Of a stretch of DNA of 64,000 nt, positions 45,782 through 54,706 are shown in pieces (within the stretch, counting starts at the first letter, position 1; each line of letters begins with the position of its first letter). Below the pieces are notes generated by a model. It was not told the origin of the DNA. It ran no database searches and worked only from the letters and a program-made list of their open reading frames with translations. Where the stretch lies: the NCBI GenBank assembly GCA_958299035.1, contig CATQJL010000112.1, positions 43,218,833-43,282,832 of the forward strand. The letters run 5' to 3'. The translations under genes and the position numbers were made by a program. The stretch comes from Cylicocyclus nassatus. Taxonomy: Eukaryota; Nematoda; Chromadorea; Rhabditida; Strongylidae.

Positions 45782-46572
45782 TATATAAAATGGTGTACGG
45801 TAGTATTTACCCGTCTGACCAAGAAGAGGCCATTCCTGCTGCAGAACGTACAGGGCTGCAACCTTTTTCATTGCGCTATGGCGATGGGGAGGAGATATTA
45901 TGGGTAAGCGAAGCTTATATTGTTTGCTATATCCATAGTCAAAAGGTATTTTAGATTGGCAGCTATCCTACACCAGAGGGTGGAACTAAGGCTGCACAAT
46001 ATAAGCAACCATATTATGGTCAATATTCCGTGCTAGATGCAAAGTCGAAAAAATGGCTGACGTACTATACAAAATTGCGAGATTTGTAAGACATAAGAAA
46101 TACGCTTTCTCTTATTATCAAAGTTTTGCATAAATAGTGTGATTGCGAAGAATAAGCTCCAAGGAATGAAAGAACCACTTGCTCCCTTTTTCCTTCAGTA
46201 AAGAGGAAAACGCGTTCACCAAGTGACTGTCCCGCATATAATGAAACAGTTCTTGCGGGACAGTGGATTTGGAAATTAAATCTCTCTTGTAACGTGGTAC
46301 GTTTTTTAAACGATTGCCGCCCTAAAGTCTAAATTATTATTTGCTTTAGTCAAGGCACGCTATAGCAGACTTGCAATACGATGACGCTTTTCAACGAAGG
46401 TTGGACAAATTGCTAGGATCAGATAAAGACTGTGCAAACACGGCAGGTACGTGAAAGTAGCGCTTTGCTAGCACAAGTTGCATTGCATTCAGTGATCTAT
46501 TTTTCAATAGGTCACACACAAGAGGTGCAGGCAGCAAACTACGTTACACAAAACAAGCAAAGTTGCGCTTAA

Positions 46573-47043
46573 AGGCAGTGTCCAGGCTAAACCTAACCCC
46601 CTCCGATTAGTGTCGATCCTGAAAGTAGGCCCCAGAAAAGGGGCATCTGCGTTGGTCCGGTCTTCTAACATTGTCTCCGAATGGAGATAAGGGGCCTGAA
46701 ACTCCCTGGCTGGGCGGGGTCTGATATCAGACTCCGCCCACCAGGGACTGCTCACTACCTTGTCAATACGTGCCTCCCGACACGTATTGACAAGGTAGTG
46801 AGCAGAAGTTGCACACTGCACACTGCAATGCAACTGCACCCATGCAGTTGCAGCTCCTTCCCGCTGGCCTGCCGACGGGGACGAGCAATTCGAAACTCGT
46901 CCGCGCCCTCAAAACTGGGTCCCCAAAAATTGGGTTTTTTTGTGAATTTTAGAGAGTTTGAAGTTCGGAACCGTAATCAGGGCCACGGAAAGGCCCCAGA
47001 ATGAAGAAAACATGGGGGGCCAAATTCTGGGTGGACGCTGCCT
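46573..47043. mobile_element. piggyBac-like MITE, TTAA-flanked (471 bp)
   Basis: Ends AGGCAGTGTCCAGGC and GTGGACGCTGCCT, with TTAA at 46569-46572 and 47044-47047. An internal hairpin is built from CACTACCTTGTCAATACGTGCC and its mirror (46751-46803). Shares the AGGCAGTGTCC end with 9022-9477 but not the interior. It lies inside a gene of the plus-strand cluster. Confidence 0.82.
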
Positions 47044-48754
47044 TTAAGGATGTATAAAGGTGCGCTTATTAGGAGAAGAGGAAGCGGCCAGGAACCGCGA
47101 ACGAGTGCGGGAAGTGAAAAGGATGTTCAAGCTTGCAAAGTAAACAATTTTATAAGCTCTTCGTTATTATCACACTGTGTTGATCGATTTAATTCAGTTT
47201 GGAACGACGTAAACACTTAGCCGATCTAGAAGAAGAGGATTTAGAAATGGATGACTACGATGAGGTACCAGTCGACAAAAATGTGGGCGAAGAGGGAAGA
47301 GGAGAAGGAGATGATGATGACGAGGAGGGAGAGGATGATGGAGACGACGAAAATGAAGGAAATGACGGAAACGACGTGCCAGGCCTTTTTCTCGTTCTGG
47401 TACTTTTCATACATTTTTATCATCCGCTCCTGCATGAAGCTTTGCAATAACTATACAAATATATATATATGTATTTTTCAAACTTCAGATATGATTCGAC
47501 GACGATTACAACGTCGAACGGAAGTTGAGGAAACGCCAAGAAAACGCCAGAGTGTCGTCCCCGGTGAAAGCGGGTAAGACACTTGTGTCATAAAAATTTG
47601 ATTCTACCTCACACTATGCATGTAGATACGACTAAAGATTCGAGCTTAACTTAGGAGGAGATTGTTATGGAACAAGGTGACATAGGAGCGCTAGAGCACC
47701 GCAAGCATCAGCGTTGGAGTCACAAGCATCGTCGCCTTTACCACTCAAACAGTTTGAGCAACATCCGATAAGCAGCAGTAGTGGTGATGGAACGTCAGTA
47801 CAACATATTGACATTGTCGATGAACAGGAAGCAGTCGAAAAAATTCCAGTGTATAAGCTAATATTTTATTTCAAAAGACAGAAATCAGAAGCTTGCGCAG
47901 CAAATGCAGAACTCATATTGAGGGACTCGATAACAATGGCTGTACGTAGAAGAGTGCATGTCGTCCGTAAATCAGCTGTTCCCGCCTTACTTGCCGATCT
48001 TGAGAAGCGGTTTGGGCCCATGGATCCGAGCCGGCACTTACAGCTTCTCAATATTACATCTTATACGGGTGGATTGACAAAAGTCGAGAACGTTTGGCAG
48101 CTAAGCAATTTTAAACATAGATGTCATGCACAGCCTGTACAGGTGGGTATCTCAAAAATCAAAGCGGTTGTTGTAATTGTCAACATATTTAAGGACTTTC
48201 CATGGCTGGAAGTCAGAGAAATGCCTACGATCAAAGGACGAGGTGTTTTCGCTAAGGTAGACATCGCTAAAGGAATGGCTGTTGCTGATTAACGGTAAGA
48301 AATCCTTTCCTCTATTTTTGAATTCACTCAAAGTAGGGCCTTAGTGTATGATGAGATGAAAAAGCTAAATAATAGTGTTAGTGCTTGTGTTTAGTGGTTA
48401 CCGTGGATTGTCGGAAGACGTTTTGAAGCCTTACAATAAGGAACTTGATGAAGAGCAACGCCAAAAAGTTGCCAAATATTGGATGGGAGTGGGAGGAAGC
48501 GATTGCAATTACATCGTACTTGCTCACTGCGACTCGTATAAAGCGGCAGTAACGCTTGGGCGGCTCATAAACCAATCAATTGAGCACGCCAACCTAAATA
48601 TGAAGTGCATGTACCTTGGTAAACGCCGAGTTCGATGGGCGCATTGTTTGATAGTCGCGATATTCAGGTAACTTTAAGCAAATGCATTTCATGCATGTTG
48701 AAAATTTTGCACAATGCACATTTTACAGAATGGTGAACAGTTATTGTGGAACTA

Positions 48755-49393
48755 CAATACCGCTCACAAAGTATGCAAAATTTCCGTGAATACCGCGAAA
48801 TTCCGAAAATTCCGCGAAATTCCTGGAATTTCGCGAAACTTCGCGAAATTCCGGAAAGTTCGCGGAATTTTCGGAATTCCGCGACATTTTCGGAATTTCG
48901 CGACATTTACGGAAAATTTGCACATTCTGTGAGCGGTATTGTATGTGCATTTCCTTCCACTCACTCCATATACAATACCGATCATAATTCGTCAAAAAAG
49001 TCGCCGGAGTGCGGCGCACTCCGCCGCACTCCGCCGCACTCCGTCACACTCCGACGCACTCTAGCGCACTCCGCCGCAGTCCGGCGACTTTTTTGACGAA
49101 TTATGAGCGGTATTGTATGTAGAGCAGTCTGTTATATCCCCCTTGTTCTTCCACACTGGTATCGTTGCGCTCTTGTAACAATCGTTGGGCATCTTCTTGC
49201 ATTCTACAATACCATTCACATAACTTGCAAAATTTCCGTGAATGTCGCGAAATTCCGAAAATTCCGCGAACTTTCCGGAATTTCGCGAAACTCCTGAAAG
49301 TTCGCGACGTTTCGCGAAATTCCGGGAATTTCGCGGAATTTTCGGAATTTTGCGATATTCAGGGAAATTTTGCACATTCTGTGAGCGGTATTG
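48755..49393. mobile_element. Nest of three TA-flanked CAATACC foldbacks
   Basis: Three palindromic elements, each TA-CAATACC...GGTATTG-TA: 48755-48941 (short GAATTCCGCGAAATTC units), 48973-49115 (CGCACTCCGCCGCACTCC units and AATTCGTCAAAAAAGTC arms) and 49207-49393 (like the first). The spacers are 48944-48970 (unassigned) and 49118-49204, an RTE LINE fragment. The outermost TA flanks fall between the two halves of a SET-domain exon. Both the first and third can fold almost end to end. Confidence 0.8.
49118..49204 (-). pseudogene. 87-bp fragment of an RTE-like LINE reverse transcriptase
   Basis: Minus-strand translation KKMPNDCYKSATIPVWKNKG matches AKNMPSDWYKSTTVPIWKNK in the RTE-like LINE (around 29640-29700) almost residue for residue, followed by D.xDCSTY in both. 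It is bounded on both sides by CAATACC foldbacks. It therefore came in with them or was the landing site for them. Confidence 0.8.
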
Positions 49394-49714
49394 TATGCTG
49401 TAAGGGAAAGAGATCCAAGCAAGCCCAATTCTCCGAAAAATTTTCCGTGCATCTGTCACGTATGCGATCCGGCTGCAGCAGAAGGTGAATATTCCGTTAT
49501 TTATATATTTTATTCCATTAATAATTTTTGTATGCACACTAATCCACACAGCTTCGTCTTCATTTCCACAACCGGCAAGACAAAGCATCCATGTCCAAAG
49601 AGTGTGGAATTTTAAGCGGCCTCTCTCAGAAGAGGATCTCAACTTACATGAAAGGCCTGAATTCGACATTGGATAACCTCTATTTTTGGTTACACAGAAA
49701 GCGCGCGCAGTAGG

Positions 49715-50850
49715 TAGTTGCTGGAAAGTACTCCTATTGCCGATCCAAGAGTAGCATTTGCAAGGAGCAGGCGTACCGTTTTCAGTAATAGTGTGAGTAT
49801 GCACTTTCACTCGGGGTTGGATATAAAATTACATCGATGTATTCAGGATGTGTTTCCGGACCCTGCCATGTTCTTGGTAAAGGTCGCGTCTCCCTTGGCA
49901 CAGTTGCTACAAATAGCGACGGAAGCTGCTTTTAAGCGCATGGAATCGGTTGTTCTTATTCTGTACCAAAAGCGAAATGATCCACAACCGCTAGTTATCC
50001 TGTTAGGCGCACGCCATCTTGATGAAAGCGGATCGTTATGATTGCTGCGTAGCCGTCGTACTCAGATAACCGCCGGGGGCAGGCGGCCATGCGAATTTTG
50101 AGCAAGCGCGCACCGGAAAAATAGTTCGTTGATTTTTTGCCGCCCGCTTGCAGAAATTTGGAAGAAAGTTGGCGAAATTAAAGACGAATGCTTGAAGAAC
50201 AATCGGGGTTTCTTTGTGGATTAGCTGCGGCGCAGTGGCCGCATTCTCGCGGACTTTTCGCAAGAATATGCAAAAATTTCGGGGGCCGCGCGGTCCTTTG
50301 TGGAGGACCGCGCAACCCCCAGGTACTTTCCGCTGGGAGAAAGTACCTCAAACTTGAGTAATTAAACCAACGGTGACACCTCTGCCACACAGAGTCTTAC
50401 CTGCGCTCGACGTACGCCCGAAAATGCCTAAAAAGAGTCCAAGCGCTTGCTGAAAGTTTGGCCAGCGCTCGCTGAAAGAAATTATTTGCCGAGCGCTTGC
50501 AAAAAATGCTGTATTGCTGACCGCTGGCAGAATATGCGACCGTAAAGGAAGTGCCGCCCGCTGGAGGTTTGGCCACGCCCCAAAATTCTGCTGACCGCCT
50601 GCAGAAAAGCGCGAGTTTGCGGACCGCCTGCCCCGGCGATTATCTGAGTAGGCGACGAAATTTACGCAGTGGTATGTTGGATTGTATGCATAGTTTGCGA
50701 AGGACTTCTGTATATTATTTACGCTTGTAGGAACGTCAGGTGGAAGCCAGAGCGGATGAAATGCCGTTGCACTTGAAGCTACTAGCAGCTGGTCCACTTA
50801 CTCATCACTTTCCATTGCCAACAATAGAGCCGTGGAATACGATACCGTAA
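49715..50850 (+). pseudogene. Unidentified gene, last of the cluster, split by a CTCAG MITE
   Basis: The frame from ~49739 reads RVAFARSRRTVFSN, then LDIKLHRCIQDVFPDPAMF and AAFKRMESVVLILYQKR to a stop at 50039-50041. A second frame overlaps its end (MKADRYDCCVAVV) and continues after the MITE (GDEIYAVV), so a frameshift plus insertion is likely. A further exon at ~50731-50850 reads VEARADEMPLHLKLLAAGPL ... IEPWNTIP. No family is recognised. TA at 50059-50060 and 50649-50650 is the duplication left by the MITE. Confidence 0.4.
50061..50648. mobile_element. 588-bp CTCAG MITE
   Basis: Ends CTCAGATAACCGCCGGGGGCAGGCGGCC and CCGCCTGCCCCGGCGATTATCTGAG; flanked by TA. Nearly identical (about 97% by eye) to 52000-52588. 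No coding capacity. Subterminal GCCGCCCGCTTGCAGAAATTTGG and TCTGCTGACCGCCTGCAGAAAAG blocks are typical of the family in this window. Confidence 0.85.
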
Positions 50851-51033
50851 GTCTAAACTTACACATCAACAAATCATGCATCTCTTGCAAGATGGATAAT
50901 AAGTACGTGTACCTTGCAACCTCAGTATTGAATCCTTGTTTGTATCATGCAGCAGTCTCCCAGTTTGTATCATATACATAGCTGTCTCTAGTGTACCAAA
51001 CTGCATCTCACTTTCATACCTACCTCATCTTGT

Positions 51034-51219
51034 CTCATATCAAGCTTCGGGTTGGAATTGAAATCTTTTATTGCAATATGCAGTTCAAACAACAAATAAT
51101 AAACTTTTCAGCACATTTCGTCTGATCTCATATCAAGCTTCGGGTTGGAATTGAAATCTTTTATTGCAATATGCAGTTCAAACAACAAATAATAAACTTT
51201 TCAGCACATTTCGTCTTAT
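51034..51219. repeat. Perfect 93-bp tandem duplication
   Basis: CTCATATCAAGCTTCGGGTTGG...AATAATAAACTTTTCAGCACATTTCGTCT occurs twice with no difference seen, period 93. Surrounding 50860-51033 and 51220-51780 hold no recognisable gene. The lack of divergence suggests a very recent event or an assembly duplication. Confidence 0.85.
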
Positions 51220-51780
51220 CTACATGCGGTAAAGCTTGCACTTCATCCAAAAATGCAGCATATCAAAAGTAGTAACATCGGTCATCGGTGCAGTATCATA
51301 AAACTCAAACAACGTTATGCAAATTCGCGACGCAGAAACCCTTCGAAGGCCTTACTTACTGAAACTTAGTTCCAAAACCTGTTTCACACTATCAATCCCT
51401 TTCAAACATTCGGAACGCCTTTCGGAACGGAAAAGTTTCTAAACGCCCGTAATCATTCGGGTGTTAAAACCCCCATTTTACTCTTTTACAAAAAATTCTA
51501 TATGTCTTAATTTAGACTTGGTAACTCTTAAACCGTTTTACCTTAGCTCCCCGACGCTCATCTACGAGTACGCGGGCATCAACTGGGTATCGCGTGGAGG
51601 TTAGCCATTGAGACGCGAATGGCAAACTTTTCTTATTTTGGAAGCGTCTCTGTAAAGGGTTTTTGAGACATTGCCCACCTGTCTCTCCTCTTTTTCTGTG
51701 AAATAACATTCCCAGCGCAAGCGGAACTTTATAGCGAAAACTGGTTGCGAAGATACAATCAAGGAAAAAGGCTTCGATTG
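51220..51780. other. No gene seen
   Basis: AT-rich sequence between the gene cluster and copy B; no splice-supported exon or repeat recognised. Confidence 0.4.
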
Positions 51781-51999
51781 CTGTTTAATAATGTGATTCC
51801 GAGATGAGTAGTGCAAAGTTTCTGATTGCTTAGAAGCCGCGATTTTAAGTGCGACGCTACTGGTCACAAGCAAACATTGCTCTTTTACACATATAAAGTG
51901 AAAGTTTCAATTGCAAAGCAGAAGGGGTTGCGTGTTTGCACTGGAAAAGATTTTCCAAACTTTTGCACAGTTTTAGCTGCATAAAACTGAGAACAACCA

Positions 52000-52588
52000 C
52001 TCAGATAACCGCCGGGGGCAGGCGGCCATGCGATTTATGGGCGGGCGCGCACCGGAAAAATAGTTCGTTGATTTTTTGCCGCCCGCTTGCAGAAATTTGG
52101 AGGAAAGTTGGCGAAATTAAAGACGAATGCTTGAAGAACAATCGCGGTTTCTTTATGGATTAGCTGCGGCGCAGTGGTCGCATTCTCGCGGACTTTCCGC
52201 GAGAATATGCAAAAATTTCGGGGGCCGCACGGTCCTTTGTGGAGGATTGCGCAACCCCCAGGTACTTTTCGCTGGGAGAAAGTACCTCAAACTTGAGTAA
52301 TTAAACCAACGGTGACACCTCTGCCACACAGAGTCTTACCTGCGCTCGACGTACGCCCGAAAATGCTTAAAAAGAGTCCGAGCGCTTGCTGAAAGTTTGG
52401 CCAGCGCTCGCTGAAAGAAATTATTTGCCGAGCGCTTGCAAAAAATGCTGTATTGCTGCCCGCTGGCAGATTATGCGACTGTAAAGGAAGTGCCGCCCGC
52501 TGAAGGTTTGGCCACGCCCCAAAATTCTGCTGACCGCCTGTAGAAAAGCGCGAGTTTGCGGACCGCCTGCCCCCGGCGATTATCTGAG
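52000..52588. mobile_element. 589-bp CTCAG MITE
   Basis: Same element as 50061-50648, flanked by CA (51998-51999 and 52589-52590). Copy A has ACCATT(AA)GCG here, confirming a 2-bp duplication. It inserted within two bases of the spot where copy A received its TTAA MITE. Confidence 0.88.
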
Positions 52589-52715
52589 CATTAAGCGAAT
52601 GTTGAATACATTTCAGAGTTCAAGTCACACACGGTAACCCAGGATCAGTACACAAAATGGGACTAATTCTTACACAGAAATCTATCAATGCATTCTTGAT
52701 CATATATGGAATATA

Positions 52716-53735
52716 TTAGGTCGGTGCAAAAGTTTTGTCAGTTTTTTCAATCCATCGGCAATCACGCTAGAATGAAGATAAACAAAGACTTCAAAATGCA
52801 CCCGATGTAGAATTTCTTCCTCTTTCCAGCTGCTAAACTCCCATTGTGTTTCGTTGCGAGAGTGACGAGATATTTGCTGCAAATTACAACCATTCGTTTT
52901 TACCATGTCCAAGTTTCGCTATTTTCCAAAATTTTTGTTTGAGACTTTCAAAGAAGCCCTTACAACCAGCAGATAGGGCAAACCTTTTGCAAGCAGAAAC
53001 AATTTTTTGTAGCCCTAAAGCTTGTCTTTCAGAATTTCTACGATTTATTTTTTGAAGTGACCAAATTATACATTCAGCCTATTTTGATCTCGTAGAACAT
53101 AAAGTGTTAAACACTTCAGTCACCATTCGATGCAGATTTTTCTCCTCTTTCTAACACTTGTCTTTTTTTGCCGAGACAGGAGAAATTTGTGGGAAAAATC
53201 GCGATATTTCTCAATCTCAGGAGTGCGCACAGGTGTAACCTATGTTTCAAAATCTTCATAATTTAAAGCGAAAATCGCTCATTTGATTTGTAATGGTAGC
53301 GGTAGTAATAATCGAGTGTTGAAACTTCAGTTTTCTGTAGGTTTTGCAATGTTTGGTGCAATAACAGGTATGCAATTTTTCAAAAATACAAGACATTTAG
53401 AAAATTACTTAGCAAAAATCTCAAAAAGCAGCTGATAAAAAGAAAAAATTGCATAAGTTGGCAAAAGGTTAGCTCTATCTGCTGGCTATCAGGGCTCCTT
53501 CGAAAGTCTCATACAAAAATTTTGAAAATTAGCGAAATTTGGACATGGTAAAAACGAGTGGTTGTAATTTGCAGCAAATATCTCGTCACTCTCGCAAAGA
53601 AACACAATGGTAATTTAGCAGCTGGAAAGAGGAAGAAATTCTGCATCGGATACATTTTGAAGTCTTTCTTTATCTTCATTCTAGCGTGATTGCTGATGGA
53701 TTGAAGAAACTGACAAAACTTTTGCACCGGCCTAA
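52716..53735. mobile_element. Mariner-type foldback, 1020 bp
   Basis: Ends TTAGGTCGGTGCAAAAGTTTTGTCAG and mirror, flanked by TA; the terminus is typical of mariner transposons. The two halves are ~350-400-bp inverted arms (CTTCCTCTTTCCAGCTGCTAAA, TTTTTACCATGTCCAAGTTTCGC). The interior has no transposase. Same family and size as 62790-63811. Confidence 0.85.
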
Positions 53736-54706
53736 TATATAAAATATGGACACTTTTAACGCCACCACTTTATGATTCTCAATAATAATAATAACTAATA
53801 ACAAAAAGTTAATGGTAATCTTTTTTCGCCACTTTGCCAATGTAAATCAATTCCCCAATAGAAACTACAAGTCATGGATTCCGTGACGTTGCAACATTAA
53901 ACGCTTCATTAATCCCCCCCCCATCTAAAATGCTCAAAGTTTCGTAAGATGAAGTCCTTTCAAAATCAGCGCAGCTCCTCCAGTTTTACGCGTCTGCGTC
54001 TCTTACAGCAACCTGCTCACTCGCTCGACCAATCAACGCTTCAACCCCAACCAATCATAGACGCGCACTAATCAGGCTGCTACGGGTAGCGTTTTAAGAG
54101 GGCACAGCCTACATGTTTGGCCTCATAATCCAAAAAAGGTACAAGCTTCCAGATAAGGCAAGTATAGTAGTTTTTAGATTCTCACTTCGTCTAAGAGCTT
54201 CTTTATTGTGAGCATTTCGCGTTCGTACGCAAAACGAAGAATTCAGCTTGTAGTAGCATTGTTGGCGCCCTGTGACCGATGACTGCTTGCAGGATAGGTC
54301 ATTGATGCAAAGATAGAATTTAAGACGCTGATCTAGTCTACCTACTTACTCGAATTTACTTTGGAATATGCTTCCTCTCCTAAATGCCTTCATATTGAGT
54401 CACTTACAAAAGAAAAATACGCGGTCAAAATGGTATATGGGGCCATGTAGGACTTAGCTACTGAGACGTCAATCAGCTCGTCTTCTTTACTTTTGAAAAA
54501 GAATTTAGCCTTTGTTCAATGTCCTTCTTGACCTGTGACAGGTCAATCCCAGCGCGGAACCGTATTTCAGTGGTAAATAAGTGGTTAAGCCTTACTATAA
54601 TCAGGAAAGGGCTTGATCGCTGTCCACCATGTGCTTTCATTAGTTGAATAGTGTGAAAATTGGTAAAGCTTAAGAAGACGCAGTTTTAGGTGCGATGCGA
54701 CATCTC

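Larger units (their letters stand above)
43640..47140 (+). pseudogene. Unidentified multi-exon gene split by Tc1 and TTAA elements
   Basis: Candidate exons: ~43765-43853 (after TTGCATAG; SRVTVILEHSGATSFIATQA), resuming after the Tc1 element at 45784-45903 (KMVYGSIYPSDQEEAIPAA ... YGDGEEILW, donor GTAAGC), 45956-46088 (GSYPTPEGGTKAAQYKQPYY), ~46346-46446 (HAIADLQYDDAFQRRLDKLL) and ~46511-46568, continuing after the TTAA element at ~47048-47140 (VRLLGEEEAARNRERVREV). The reading phase across the Tc1 site is not clean, and a stop lies at the TTAA site, so I cannot reconstruct one frame. No domain is recognised. The order and strand match the neighbouring genes. Confidence 0.4.
47190..49676 (+). 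pseudogene. SET-domain lysine methyltransferase, broken by a stop and a MITE nest
   Basis: SET proteins transfer methyl groups from S-adenosylmethionine to lysine, usually on histones. Upstream exons encode an acidic region (47199-47400) and a basic RRRLQRRT segment (47490-47572) that may or may not be joined. From 47714 the frame runs into the SET domain. DFPWLEVREM and KGRGVFAKVDIAKGMAVAD are the N-terminal strand motifs; an in-frame TAA at 48290-48292 replaces the tyrosine expected after this D. The next exon (48395-48670) has GRLINQSIEHANLNMK, the substrate/cofactor-site motif, and the following exon begins NGEQLLWNY. That exon is cut at 48753 by transposons and resumes at 49394 in frame, ending with a post-SET-like PCICHVC. 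The last exon is ~49552-49676. The layout is closest to SETD8/SET-1-like enzymes by motif only. Two lesions make it inactive as assembled. Confidence 0.7.

Noticed and set aside
47241..47447. Minus-strand frame opposite the acidic region
   Set aside because: It is the complement of a GAT/GAA-rich acidic coding stretch and has no splice or start support.
38076..50850. Maverick/Polinton identity for the gene block
   Set aside because: No protein-primed DNA polymerase B, integrase, packaging ATPase, protease or capsid signature was seen, and no long terminal inverted repeats; kept only as an open possibility.
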